Source of the DNA: Collinsella aerofaciens
GTDB lineage: Bacteria > Actinomycetota > Coriobacteriia > Coriobacteriales > Coriobacteriaceae
DNA length: 64,000 bases
NCBI RefSeq assembly: GCF_015546965.1
Contig: NZ_JADMUF010000010.1
Location: forward strand, 17,328 to 81,327
Reading direction: 5' to 3'
How positions within the stretch are numbered: position 1 is the stretch's first letter; every line of letters begins with the position of its first letter. Shown here piece by piece: positions 1 to 7,990 of the stretch. The notes under the pieces were generated by a model. The model searched no databases. It was not told the DNA's origin and saw only the letters and a list, made by a program, of their open reading frames with translations. Made by a program: the position numbers and the translations under genes.

Positions 1-1
1 C

Positions 2-1063
2 TTAGTAGTCGAACTGGTGGTAGTAGCGGCGGTACTTGAGGTTGTGCTTGGTGACCAGCTCGTAGTTGCGCGCGAGGCGGTCGGTGGTCAGCACGGACAG
101 GATCCAGGGGGACACGATGACGCGGAAGTCGTCGTCCAGGCCCGGGATCGCGTACTCGGCGGTGTCGATGATGACGTAGTCCTCGTCGCCGGTCACGCCG
201 CTGGTGAGGAAGGCGCGGACGCGCTCGTCGAGGGCGCGGCACTCGTCCTCTCCCATGAACAAGAACACCGGGACGCCGGGCTCGAGCAGCTCGAGCGTGC
301 CGTGGAAGAAGTCGTGCGAGGTGATGTGGCGGATGCGCTTCCACTGCATCTCCTCGAGCAGGCACATGGAGTACAGGATGGTCTCGCCCCACAGCGCGCC
401 CGAGCCGATGAACATGGTGTAGTCGGCCAGCGCGTACTTCCTGGCGAGCTCCTCGGCGCGCGGCTCGAAGCGCTTGCGGATGTCGAGCATGTCCTTCCAG
501 ACGTCCTTCGTCTGCTCGATGAACAGGTCGAACTTGGGGAAGCAGCCGCGGCGGTTGAGCAGGCGCAGGCCGAAGCAGTCGGCGAGGTAGTAGCCCTTCT
601 CGCAGCCGCCGGCGCCGTGGTCGGAGGCCATCATGACGCAGTTCTCGGCGCCCACGGCCTGCCCGATCTTGCCCTCGGGGTTGGTCATGGCGAAGACGCG
701 CACGCCCATCTCCCTCATCTTGCCGACGGCCTCGAGCACCTCGGGGGTGGTGCCGGACTCGGAGGCGGTCAGCACGACGGACCTGTCGGTCATGCGCTTG
801 TGGCCCATGACGTTCCACTCGGCGGCGTGGATCAGGTAGACCTCGAGGTCGCGGTCGCCGAACTTGTTCATGAGGTACTCGAGCTGCATGAACTCGTCCC
901 AGGTGCCGCCGACGCCCATCAGGAAGACGGCGTCGTAGCCCTCCTCGTGCACGCGGTCGGCCAGGGCGGTCATCCGCTTGCCGGCCTCGTAGACGTTCCT
1001 GCCGTCCTCGAGGTAGCCCTCCTGGTCGAAGTGCATGATCTCGATCTTCTCGGTCTCCTTCAT
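2..1063 (-). CDS. SIS-domain sugar-phosphate deglycase/isomerase, copy 1
   Basis: The 353-residue protein has the two-SIS-domain layout of the FrlB/GfrF/AgaS group, which acts on phosphorylated amino sugars or Amadori compounds in the cytoplasm. The first SIS domain shows FLMGVGGTWDEF near residue 50 and TASESGTTPEV near residue 100; the second begins around FIGSGALWGE near residue 220. The start is the ATG behind a GGGAGG ribosome site. The gene is identical from ATG to TAA with the copy at 5152-6213, but the bases outside both codons differ at once. It is visibly richer in G and C than its neighbours, which suggests recent acquisition. It lies at the end of a mannose-PTS and epimerase locus behind its own paired-box promoter. 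The deglycase role is inferred from that context; the exact substrate cannot be read from sequence. Confidence 0.8.
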   Translation of the reverse strand: MKETEKIEIMHFDQEGYLEDGRNVYEAGKRMTALADRVHEEGYDAVFLMGVGGTWDEFMQLEYLMNKFGDRDLEVYLIHAAEWNVMGHKRMTDRSVVLTASESGTTPEVLEAVGKMREMGVRVFAMTNPEGKIGQAVGAENCVMMASDHGAGGCEKGYYLADCFGLRLLNRRGCFPKFDLFIEQTKDVWKDMLDIRKRFEPRAEELARKYALADYTMFIGSGALWGETILYSMCLLEEMQWKRIRHITSHDFFHGTLELLEPGVPVFLFMGEDECRALDERVRAFLTSGVTGDEDYVIIDTAEYAIPGLDDDFRVIVSPWILSVLTTDRLARNYELVTKHNLKYRRYYHQFDY

Positions 1064-1114
1064 GTGTGTCCTCCCATCACATGTGCGCAATTCTATACAT
1101 CGCGCTTCTTGCTG

Positions 1115-1157
1115 ATACCAATTATAGCCATACGATTGCTTGTTATTTAATACCAAT
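1115..1157 (-). promoter_or_regulatory. Promoter of SIS copy 1 with paired GGTAT boxes
   Basis: Read on the minus strand, two ATTGGTAT boxes are separated by 35 bp start to start, with a TATAAT -10 hexamer just before the downstream box. No good -35 hexamer is present. The same arrangement occurs at 4017-4057 and 6333-6374, so one regulator probably binds all three; the GntR proteins at 6490-7955 are the obvious candidates. The rest of the gap up to 1330 shows nothing else. Confidence 0.55.
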
Positions 1158-1330
1158 CCAAACTCACGGAGATTTGCGGCGAACGGTCGGTTTCCTCGCC
1201 CGAGTGGTATTACAACGCCAATAGTTGTCTATTTCGAGCGCTACTGCCAACGGGCTCCCCACAACTCGCCAGCTATAAAAGCGTTGCGCCAGACCCGCCC
1301 AAGCGTTTCCGGCGCAACCGCGCAGTTTAG

Positions 1331-2176
1331 TTATTCGGCTTCCATCTCCGCTGTCACACGGCGATACATCTCGATAACCTGAGTCGTCGCCTTGGACGGA
1401 TCCTGATAGTAGCGGCCGTCACACGTCTCGGCCGAGACATAGCCCGTATAGCCGTGGCGCATGAGTGCCTCGAGGTCGGCACGCATATCACGCTCGCCGT
1501 CGCCCCAGGCAAGATGCGTCGTGCCACCGCCCACATCGACAAAGTGGGTGTGAACGATCTTGTCGCCCAAAACCTCAAAGTAGCCGTCGATTGTGTCGCC
1601 GGCAACTTCCATGGCGCCAAAGTCGATACATGCCTTCAGGTTGGGGCGATCGACCGCCTCGAGGATGCGCGCGACATCCTGTGCCGTATTGACCAGCACG
1701 GACTCCGACGGCTGCAGTGCCTCGAGCGCGACGCGAATACCGCGTGTGTCAGCGTAGTCGCACACCGAGCGCAGCATGGCGACGCTGCGGGACCAGGCGT
1801 CCTCAGCTGGCTCGTCCAGATAGGCCCAACCACTCGTCACCAGAATCTGCGGCACGCCCAACTCAACGGCAACGTCGATCACATTCTTAAAGTACGAGAG
1901 GATGCGTTTTTGGCCCGCCTCACCGCGCACCGCGACGTTCCACGGCTTGGGGTTGTTCTGCTCGGGGCACACGCACACGATCTTGATACCGTATTGGGCG
2001 GCAAGATCGCGAATCTTATCCACCGAATCGTGCTCATGGCAATCCACATACAGGTGCATCGAGCCGGTCCACAGCTCGATATTGCGATAGCCGGCCTCAC
2101 CTGCAGCCTTAAAAAACGTCTCGATGCTGTAGTAACGATGGTTGATGTTCATGAGCGAAAGCTCGGGTACGACCAT
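1331..2176 (-). CDS. Sugar phosphate isomerase/epimerase, FrlC-like TIM barrel
   Basis: The 281-residue protein belongs to the AP-endonuclease-2-like TIM-barrel sugar epimerases. Visible family features are an early GYRNIELWTGS strand, the metal ligands around VALEALQPSES, the HTHFVDVGGG segment near residue 210, and GYTGYVSAE near the end. Length and layout match FrlC, which converts psicoselysine to fructoselysine. The start has a strong GGGGAGGG ribosome site. It is downstream of the PTS IID gene, separated by a terminator-like hairpin, and upstream of SIS copy 1. With a deglycase-type SIS protein and a mannose-family PTS beside it, a role in Amadori-product use is the best guess, but other ketose substrates are possible. 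Confidence 0.75.
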   Translation of the reverse strand: MVVPELSLMNINHRYYSIETFFKAAGEAGYRNIELWTGSMHLYVDCHEHDSVDKIRDLAAQYGIKIVCVCPEQNNPKPWNVAVRGEAGQKRILSYFKNVIDVAVELGVPQILVTSGWAYLDEPAEDAWSRSVAMLRSVCDYADTRGIRVALEALQPSESVLVNTAQDVARILEAVDRPNLKACIDFGAMEVAGDTIDGYFEVLGDKIVHTHFVDVGGGTTHLAWGDGERDMRADLEALMRHGYTGYVSAETCDGRYYQDPSKATTQVIEMYRRVTAEMEAE

Positions 2177-2200
2177 AGCCCTCCCCTTTCGTACGGAGTT

Positions 2201-2241
2201 TTAAAAAACAGGGGGCCGCCGCAGATGCGACAAGCCCCCCA
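2201..2241 (-). terminator. Terminator after PTS IID
   Basis: On the minus strand, GGGGG at 2236-2240 pairs with CCCCC at 2211-2215 around a G/C-rich loop and is followed by TGTTTTTT. It lies between the IID stop and the start of the epimerase gene, so it may only partly stop transcription. Confidence 0.55.
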
Positions 2242-2288
2242 AAGATCGACGCAACCGTTAGACGCGATGGAAGCGCGATTCGAACATA

Positions 2289-3113
2289 TTAGGCAAGCAC
2301 GCCAAAGTAAGCGCCGATGATGCCCACGACCATGGTGCAGAGGATCAGGACCATCGGGTTGATCTTCTTGGAGAGCAGCCAGTAGTAGAGCCAGAAGGCG
2401 GCCATACCGAGCATACCGGGCATGATGCCGTCCAGGATGTCCTGGAGAGTCTGAGCGGAGTCGCCCTGACCAATGGCGATGGGCAACGAAGCCCAGAACA
2501 TGTCCTTGCTCATGGCGCCGACGACCATAACGCCGACAATGCCGACGCAGGCCATGATCTTTTGCATCAGGCCGGTCTTCTGAGCCTCGTCGAGGAAGCC
2601 AATGCCTAGCTCATAACCCTTGATAGCGCCAAAGATACGAATCAGGAACGCCGGGATGTTGTAGACGAGCAGGAAGGCGATGGGGCCAAAGACGTTGCCG
2701 GCCTGGCACAGGCTGATGCCCACGGCAGCGGCGACGACGCGCAGGGTGGACACGAAGAAGGAGTCACCCAGGCCGGAAAGCGGACCCATGAGGGCGGCCT
2801 TGATGTCGTTGACGCTCTCGGGCTCAACCTCGCCACGAGCGACCTTTTCTTCCATGGCCATCGCGATGCCACCCACGAAGGGAGCGAGCTGCGGGGTGAT
2901 GTTGAAGAATGCGCTGTGACGATGCAGGGCCTCGGCGTAATCATCGGGGCGGCCGGCATAGATCTTCTTGAGCATGTTGGCGACCATCAGGCAGAAGGCA
3001 ATGTTCATCTGCTTGTAGTAGGTCCAGGAGAATTCCATGCCCAGGGCGCCGGTGTTCACGGCGCTCTTAATGAGGTCGGAGCGAGTAATCTGGTTCTCGG
3101 AATTAGAAGTCAT
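2289..3113 (-). CDS. PTS mannose-family transporter subunit IID
   Basis: This 274-residue membrane protein is the IID component of a mannose/fructose/sorbose-family phosphotransferase permease. The N-terminal half carries family segments such as MEFSWTYYKQMNIAF, the PLSGLGDSFF region near residue 125, and several hydrophobic segments toward the C-terminus that end in IIGAYFGVLA. Together with IIC it forms the sugar channel that accepts phosphate from IIB. The chosen ATG at 3113 overlaps the end of IIC by 11 bp, which suggests translational coupling; an in-frame ATG at 3122 is also possible. The sugar is not determined by sequence, but the neighbouring epimerase and SIS enzymes suggest a glycated amino acid. 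Confidence 0.9.
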   Translation of the reverse strand: MTSNSENQITRSDLIKSAVNTGALGMEFSWTYYKQMNIAFCLMVANMLKKIYAGRPDDYAEALHRHSAFFNITPQLAPFVGGIAMAMEEKVARGEVEPESVNDIKAALMGPLSGLGDSFFVSTLRVVAAAVGISLCQAGNVFGPIAFLLVYNIPAFLIRIFGAIKGYELGIGFLDEAQKTGLMQKIMACVGIVGVMVVGAMSKDMFWASLPIAIGQGDSAQTLQDILDGIMPGMLGMAAFWLYYWLLSKKINPMVLILCTMVVGIIGAYFGVLA

Positions 3114-3876
3114 CGTCCTCATCCCCTTCCACAGAAAGCTGGGACTGGGCGCCACCAAGGCCCAGCAGGTCGTACTTGTCGATGCCGATGATGATTGCGA
3201 TCAGGGCGACGCCGAGGACGGGCACGTTGGCATAGGAGCACAGCAGGAAGCCCAGGAAGTAGAACGGCACGAGCTGCTTGGTAAGCACCAGACGGCCGAG
3301 CATGGCGAAGCCCATGGCAGGCAGGATGTTGGCTGCGACGCCAAAGCCATCGAGGACGAACGTCGGGATGAAGTCGAGCAGGCCCTGAACAGCGTCGGCA
3401 CCCAGATAGAAGGAGACCGAGCACAGGATAAAGGCCAGGACGACAATCACGAGACCGATAATCCAGTGCATAGCGTAGATACCCTTGAGGTTACCCTTGC
3501 TGGCAAAGACGTCGGCACGGTCGACCAGAAGGGGCATACCGGCGTTGACGACGTTCTTAATGGCCAGGCACAGAGTGGCGATGGGCATCGCGAGCGCGAT
3601 AGCGGCCTCGGTGCTCTGACCCAGCTGAATAGCGAAGGCGCAGGCGAGCACACCGCCAATCGTCTCATCGGGCGGCACGTAAGCGCCGATGGAGATAGAA
3701 CCCATGAAGAGCAGCTCGAGGCTCGCACCGATGGCGAGGCCGGACTGCAGGTCCCCGAGGACTATGCCGACGAGCGGGCACAGAACGATCGGGCGGAACG
3801 CATAGAGCGTACCGAGCTGATAATCGAGCTTACCGAAGGCAGCGATAAGTCCGATGAGGATCGCTTGAACAAGCAT
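3103..3876 (-). CDS. PTS mannose-family transporter subunit IIC
   Basis: The 257-residue protein is a polytopic membrane subunit of the mannose-type PTS. It shows the expected early PIVLCPLVGIVLGDLQSGL segment near residue 30, the LLFMGSISIGAYVPPDE segment near residue 55, and several later transmembrane stretches. The C-terminus is acidic. Its start follows a GGGAGGAAC ribosome site. It is the first gene behind the paired-box promoter at 4017-4057, whereas IIA and IIB lie upstream of that promoter, so the two membrane subunits and the two soluble subunits can be expressed from separate starts. Confidence 0.92.
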   Translation of the reverse strand: MLVQAILIGLIAAFGKLDYQLGTLYAFRPIVLCPLVGIVLGDLQSGLAIGASLELLFMGSISIGAYVPPDETIGGVLACAFAIQLGQSTEAAIALAMPIATLCLAIKNVVNAGMPLLVDRADVFASKGNLKGIYAMHWIIGLVIVVLAFILCSVSFYLGADAVQGLLDFIPTFVLDGFGVAANILPAMGFAMLGRLVLTKQLVPFYFLGFLLCSYANVPVLGVALIAIIIGIDKYDLLGLGGAQSQLSVEGDEDDDF

Positions 3877-4016
3877 TGTTCCTCCCTTTGATCCCTCTTG
3901 GATCCGCGCGGCGATTCCCGACTTGTCAGCGCGCCCTTTTCCATGCCGACAATCGCCCAGACAGATCCAGCTTGTACCGGTGTGCTGTTAACACCTAAAC
4001 CGGTGCAAATGATTTG

Positions 4017-4057
4017 ATACCAATTATATAGTCATGCGAAAACTATTTAATACCAAT
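4017..4057 (-). promoter_or_regulatory. Promoter of IIC-IID with paired GGTAT boxes
   Basis: The minus strand shows ATTGGTATT and ATTGGTATC boxes 33 bp apart with TATAAT immediately before the second. The gap 3877-4170 also holds a GGTGT-N7-ACACC inverted repeat near 3979-3995. The layout copies the promoters at 1115 and 6333. Confidence 0.55.
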
Positions 4058-4136
4058 CGCTCAACGGGCGTGTACTCCCGGTGAACGGTAGATGGGGGTA
4101 ACGGGTAAAGCGTTTATCCGGTACGCCCACGAATAG

Positions 4137-4159
4137 GGGCGGCGCCGTGCGCGCCGCCC
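4137..4159 (-). terminator. GC-rich hairpin after PTS IIB
   Basis: GGGCGGCGC pairs perfectly with GCGCCGCCC around a five-base loop, 12 bases past the IIB stop codon. There is no T-run, so it may be an RNA-stabilising hairpin instead of an intrinsic terminator. Confidence 0.4.
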
Positions 4160-4170
4160 GTGGTTCCCAA

Positions 4171-4653
4171 TTAGAGGGCGCTTAGGGCATCGACCTTGGG
4201 GTCGTCGGCCAGAGCGCGAATCTCGACCTCGACACCGCGGCCGACGAGCTCGCGAATGTCCTCTTCCTCAGCAGCAGTCACAAAGATCTGGCGGGAGATC
4301 TTACGGGCATCGGGACGCTGCTCGTCCTTGGACTTGGTGTTGCCCAGGTTGATGGAGGTGATCTGCGGGCAGCCGTCGACAAGCTGCTTGGCCTCGGCGA
4401 TGCTGGCGACGCAGATGATCATCTTGTACTTATCGGTAACACCGGAGTTGATGGCCTCGATGGCGTGCTCCATGTCCTTGATGACGAGCTTGACGTTGGC
4501 CGGCTTTCCCATCTTGAGCGTAGTCTTCCAGACGGGATCGTTGGCAACCTTGTCGCCAACGCAGAAGATGCAGTCGGAGCCCAAGCCCTGGACCCAAGAG
4601 ACGGCCACCTGGCCATGAAGCAGACGATGGTCGACGCGAAGCAGTTGAATCAT
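4171..4653 (-). CDS. PTS mannose-family transporter subunit IIB
   Basis: The 160-residue cytoplasmic protein has the IIB signature DHRLLHGQV at residues 8-16; His13 is the expected phosphate carrier that receives phosphate from IIA and passes it to the incoming sugar. The length matches the family. The start follows a GGGGGT ribosome site. It lies directly downstream of IIA in the same operon and upstream of a GC-rich hairpin. Confidence 0.93.
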   Translation of the reverse strand: MIQLLRVDHRLLHGQVAVSWVQGLGSDCIFCVGDKVANDPVWKTTLKMGKPANVKLVIKDMEHAIEAINSGVTDKYKMIICVASIAEAKQLVDGCPQITSINLGNTKSKDEQRPDARKISRQIFVTAAEEEDIRELVGRGVEVEIRALADDPKVDALSAL

Positions 4654-4710
4654 GATTGACCCCCAAAGGTCTCATGCCGGAAACCCGGCCCCATTAATAG
4701 CAGGCGGTGA

Positions 4711-5130
4711 CTAGAACTCTTCCTCGTCATCCGCATCGGTCAGCAGGTCGTTGACAAACTTGACGCGCGTGTCGTCAGCCGCGAGGATCTCGCGGATAAC
4801 CTGATCGGCGGGAGCCTCCTGGTCCGAAAAGAGCAGCTGGATCAGCAGCGGCAGATTCATGTTGGCAACCAGGTAGGTGTTGGGGCGCGTCTGGACGATC
4901 TTGGTGAACTCGTTGTTGACGCTGCCGCCAAACAGGTCGGTGCACACGATTACGTCGTCGGCGGGGTCGAAGGTCGCCAGGAGCTTGGCGGCCTCCTCGG
5001 CGACGTCGGTGCGGCCGTCGACAAACATCGACAGGTCGTGGACGTTATCGCGCGCGCCCGAGAGCAGCTCGGTGCTCTCTTTGATGCCGGTCGCAAAATG
5101 CGCGTGGCTGGCAAAGATGTATTGCCTCAT
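4711..5130 (-). CDS. PTS mannose-family transporter subunit IIA
   Basis: The 139-residue cytoplasmic protein starts MRQYIFASHAHFATG, in which His9 aligns with the phosphorylated histidine of the SHG motif of mannose-type IIA proteins (the usual Gly is Ala here). Later it shows VIVCTDLFGGSVNNEF near residue 70, the conserved D-GGS-N loop. I chose the internal ATG at 5130 because the GGGGGAA before it is a good ribosome site; an ATG at 5145 is also in frame. It sits 21 bp downstream of SIS copy 2 and upstream of IIB. Confidence 0.9.
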   Translation of the reverse strand: MRQYIFASHAHFATGIKESTELLSGARDNVHDLSMFVDGRTDVAEEAAKLLATFDPADDVIVCTDLFGGSVNNEFTKIVQTRPNTYLVANMNLPLLIQLLFSDQEAPADQVIREILAADDTRVKFVNDLLTDADDEEEF

Positions 5131-5151
5131 TGCGGTTTCCCCCAAATGGAA

Positions 5152-6213
5152 TTAGTAGTCGAACTGGTGGTAGTAGCGGCGGTACTTGAGGTTGTGCTTG
5201 GTGACCAGCTCGTAGTTGCGCGCGAGGCGGTCGGTGGTCAGCACGGACAGGATCCAGGGGGACACGATGACGCGGAAGTCGTCGTCCAGGCCCGGGATCG
5301 CGTACTCGGCGGTGTCGATGATGACGTAGTCCTCGTCGCCGGTCACGCCGCTGGTGAGGAAGGCGCGGACGCGCTCGTCGAGGGCGCGGCACTCGTCCTC
5401 TCCCATGAACAAGAACACCGGGACGCCGGGCTCGAGCAGCTCGAGCGTGCCGTGGAAGAAGTCGTGCGAGGTGATGTGGCGGATGCGCTTCCACTGCATC
5501 TCCTCGAGCAGGCACATGGAGTACAGGATGGTCTCGCCCCACAGCGCGCCCGAGCCGATGAACATGGTGTAGTCGGCCAGCGCGTACTTCCTGGCGAGCT
5601 CCTCGGCGCGCGGCTCGAAGCGCTTGCGGATGTCGAGCATGTCCTTCCAGACGTCCTTCGTCTGCTCGATGAACAGGTCGAACTTGGGGAAGCAGCCGCG
5701 GCGGTTGAGCAGGCGCAGGCCGAAGCAGTCGGCGAGGTAGTAGCCCTTCTCGCAGCCGCCGGCGCCGTGGTCGGAGGCCATCATGACGCAGTTCTCGGCG
5801 CCCACGGCCTGCCCGATCTTGCCCTCGGGGTTGGTCATGGCGAAGACGCGCACGCCCATCTCCCTCATCTTGCCGACGGCCTCGAGCACCTCGGGGGTGG
5901 TGCCGGACTCGGAGGCGGTCAGCACGACGGACCTGTCGGTCATGCGCTTGTGGCCCATGACGTTCCACTCGGCGGCGTGGATCAGGTAGACCTCGAGGTC
6001 GCGGTCGCCGAACTTGTTCATGAGGTACTCGAGCTGCATGAACTCGTCCCAGGTGCCGCCGACGCCCATCAGGAAGACGGCGTCGTAGCCCTCCTCGTGC
6101 ACGCGGTCGGCCAGGGCGGTCATCCGCTTGCCGGCCTCGTAGACGTTCCTGCCGTCCTCGAGGTAGCCCTCCTGGTCGAAGTGCATGATCTCGATCTTCT
6201 CGGTCTCCTTCAT
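5152..6213 (-). CDS. SIS-domain sugar-phosphate deglycase/isomerase, copy 2
   Basis: This 353-residue protein is identical to that of copy 1 at 2-1063. It contains two SIS domains of the FrlB/GfrF/AgaS type, with GVGGTWDEF and SESGTTPEV in the first. The start codon follows AAAGGAG, a stronger ribosome site than that of copy 1. It is first in a cluster with PTS IIA and IIB and is preceded by a paired-box promoter. In known Gfr-type systems a mannose-family PTS delivers glucoselysine-6-phosphate or fructoselysine-6-phosphate to SIS deglycases, so this copy probably acts on the transported phosphosugar. Base composition is higher in GC than in the PTS genes. Confidence 0.82.
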   Translation of the reverse strand: MKETEKIEIMHFDQEGYLEDGRNVYEAGKRMTALADRVHEEGYDAVFLMGVGGTWDEFMQLEYLMNKFGDRDLEVYLIHAAEWNVMGHKRMTDRSVVLTASESGTTPEVLEAVGKMREMGVRVFAMTNPEGKIGQAVGAENCVMMASDHGAGGCEKGYYLADCFGLRLLNRRGCFPKFDLFIEQTKDVWKDMLDIRKRFEPRAEELARKYALADYTMFIGSGALWGETILYSMCLLEEMQWKRIRHITSHDFFHGTLELLEPGVPVFLFMGEDECRALDERVRAFLTSGVTGDEDYVIIDTAEYAIPGLDDDFRVIVSPWILSVLTTDRLARNYELVTKHNLKYRRYYHQFDY

Positions 6214-6332
6214 TCCCGCTCCTTTCACGAGCAGTTTGAATTGTCGCACGGAATGGACAGGCTTGCCGCCCCGTCTCGCCGCTTAACCTTGTGGACATCT
6301 TGGCCCCAAGCTCAACAATTCAAAGGTTCTTA

Positions 6333-6374
6333 ATACCAGTGAACGATTACAGGTTAGCCGTTTTTAATACCGAT
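6333..6374 (-). promoter_or_regulatory. Promoter of SIS copy 2 with paired GGTAT boxes
   Basis: Minus-strand GGTATTAA boxes at both ends are 34 bp apart, with TGTAAT as a possible -10 between them. It is the third member of the paired-box set and lies 120 bp upstream of the SIS start, just beyond the terminator of the regulator genes. Confidence 0.5.
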
Positions 6375-6446
6375 TTTTTGATTTCATCCTCCCCTCTCGG
6401 TAGACGGTCAGTTTTTGCCGTTCATCGGTCATGCGACACATGTCCG

Positions 6447-6485
6447 TAAAAAAATGAGCACCCCGCCGTGCACGAGGATGCTCTA
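6447..6485 (-). terminator. Terminator after tandem GntR genes
   Basis: On the minus strand GAGCATCC pairs with GGGTGCTC around a twelve-base loop and is followed by ATTTTTTT. It lies immediately beyond the stop codon of the GntR gene that ends at 6490. Confidence 0.75.
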
Positions 6486-6489
6486 GACG

Positions 6490-7203
6490 CTAATAGTTGT
6501 AGGTATATCCGCCGGCATCACCGCGGTTAAAAGACTTGGCATGCTCGATCGCCTGCCCACTCGAGTCATAGGTCATGCATTCCAGTACGAGCGCCAGGTC
6601 GCCCGGCTCAAGATTGAGCAAACTCGCATCGCGTGCGCCCAGCGCTTCAATATCGAGTTTCTCAATCGACTTGTCCGGTTTGCGCCCCAACATGTCGTAG
6701 GTCTCGAACAGGCTGAAGACCGAAATGTCCACGTCTTCGATGCCCGGAAACAGCAGACACGGAATCAGCGTCATCTCAATCGACACGGGCTCCCCATCAA
6801 TGCAGTTGAGACGGCGCACCGAGTAAAGCAGATCGTCCTCGGCGATGCCAAACAGGTCGGCGTAATACGGGCCGGCGTAGCGTTTGGAGCGCGCCAGAAT
6901 GCGCACCGACGGCGTCGCGCCCGACGCCAGAACCGACTGACGGAAGCCGCCCTTGCGTTCGTGCTCGTCAAACCACTTGTGTCCCACAAAGGCGCCCTTG
7001 CCCTGCACGCGACGAATCTGGCCACTTTTGACCAGCTCGTCCATGGCACTTCGGATTGTCAGGCGCGTCGTGCCAAACTCCTCGGCCAGCTCGTTTTCGG
7101 ACGGAATCATCGAGCCCGTCGGGTAGTCGCCGCGCTCGATTCGCTCCGCAATGCAGCGGCGAATTTGTTTGTAAACCGGCAAGTCTTCTACTGCATCAGC
7201 CAT
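6490..7203 (-). CDS. GntR/HutC-family transcriptional regulator
   Basis: The 237-residue protein has an N-terminal winged helix (residues 8-75, with the PSENELAEEFGTTRLTIR recognition region and VQGKGAFV wing) and a C-terminal UTRA ligand domain from about residue 95. UTRA regulators usually sense phosphorylated sugars. The start codon overlaps the end of the upstream GntR gene by 16 bp, so both are translated from one transcript. Its position upstream of the SIS-PTS cluster makes it a likely controller of the paired GGTAT boxes. Which of the two GntR proteins binds them cannot be told. Confidence 0.9.
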   Translation of the reverse strand: MADAVEDLPVYKQIRRCIAERIERGDYPTGSMIPSENELAEEFGTTRLTIRSAMDELVKSGQIRRVQGKGAFVGHKWFDEHERKGGFRQSVLASGATPSVRILARSKRYAGPYYADLFGIAEDDLLYSVRRLNCIDGEPVSIEMTLIPCLLFPGIEDVDISVFSLFETYDMLGRKPDKSIEKLDIEALGARDASLLNLEPGDLALVLECMTYDSSGQAIEHAKSFNRGDAGGYTYNY

Positions 7204-7955
7204 TCGACACCTACCTTCGTCGCAACGCCGTCTGCCTCGCCGTTATCGGCAAAACGATACTTGGTCGGCAGAATCACGGACTTGCAATACTCGACAAAGC
7301 CATCGTTCTCGTCACGCTCGTGCGAAGCCTTGTAAAACACCGGCGTGCCCTCCTGAGCACCCAGCAACTTGGCCTCGTCGGCGTTCAGACGGCTGATGGA
7401 AATATGCTCCTTGCCGTGCGTCACATGGACATTCCCTTCTTTGAGCAAAACGTCGTAGAGGCTTTCCTGCTCAAAATCGTGATCGGGAAGCGAGGGGCAC
7501 AAAGACAGATTGACGTGGGCCGTCTCAATCGACGCCGGGGAACCATTAACCACGCGCACACGTCGAATGCAGAAAAGCGGCATGCCCAGGTCGATCTGGG
7601 CCTTTTGGGCCAGATCGATATCGGCGTACACGACCTTGGACCAAACCAGGCGTGCGGTCGACTTTGAGCCAACCCTCTCCACCGCCTGCGTATAGTTCCA
7701 TGTTTCCTGAAAGATGTTCAGCGGTTTGGGAGGACACACATAGGTGCCCGAACCGCGGCGGCTTTCCAAAGTTCCGCACGAAATAAGGCGCGCGATCGCA
7801 GCACGCAACGCCGTGCGCGACACGCCCAGCTCTTCACAGAGCACACGCTCGGCGGGCAGCCGGTCGCCACCCTGCAGGTCATAATGATTGATATACCAAA
7901 GAATGCCCTCAAAGGCGCAATCTTTGGGCGGAATCGCATATGGTTCACTCGGCAT
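7188..7955 (-). CDS. GntR-family transcriptional regulator with UTRA-like domain
   Basis: The 255-residue protein carries a winged helix with RLPAERVLCEELGVSRTALR near residues 30-50 and a RRGSGTYV wing, followed by an UTRA-like effector domain. I set the start at the ATG at 7955 because GAGGAG lies eight bases before it; a GTG at 7961 is too close to that site. It overlaps the next GntR gene. Two different GntR regulators encoded back to back may respond to two substrates or act as a heteromeric pair. Confidence 0.88.
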   Translation of the reverse strand: MPSEPYAIPPKDCAFEGILWYINHYDLQGGDRLPAERVLCEELGVSRTALRAAIARLISCGTLESRRGSGTYVCPPKPLNIFQETWNYTQAVERVGSKSTARLVWSKVVYADIDLAQKAQIDLGMPLFCIRRVRVVNGSPASIETAHVNLSLCPSLPDHDFEQESLYDVLLKEGNVHVTHGKEHISISRLNADEAKLLGAQEGTPVFYKASHERDENDGFVEYCKSVILPTKYRFADNGEADGVATKVGVEWLMQ

Positions 7956-7990
7956 GGGCACGGCTCCTCAACCGCTTGATGCTGCAGGCA

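Noticed and set aside
17-1150. Long plus-strand frame opposite SIS copy 1 (and the same opposite copy 2)
   Set aside because: It is antisense to a clearly conserved SIS protein and gives a Val/Leu/Ala/His-rich product typical of antisense frames.
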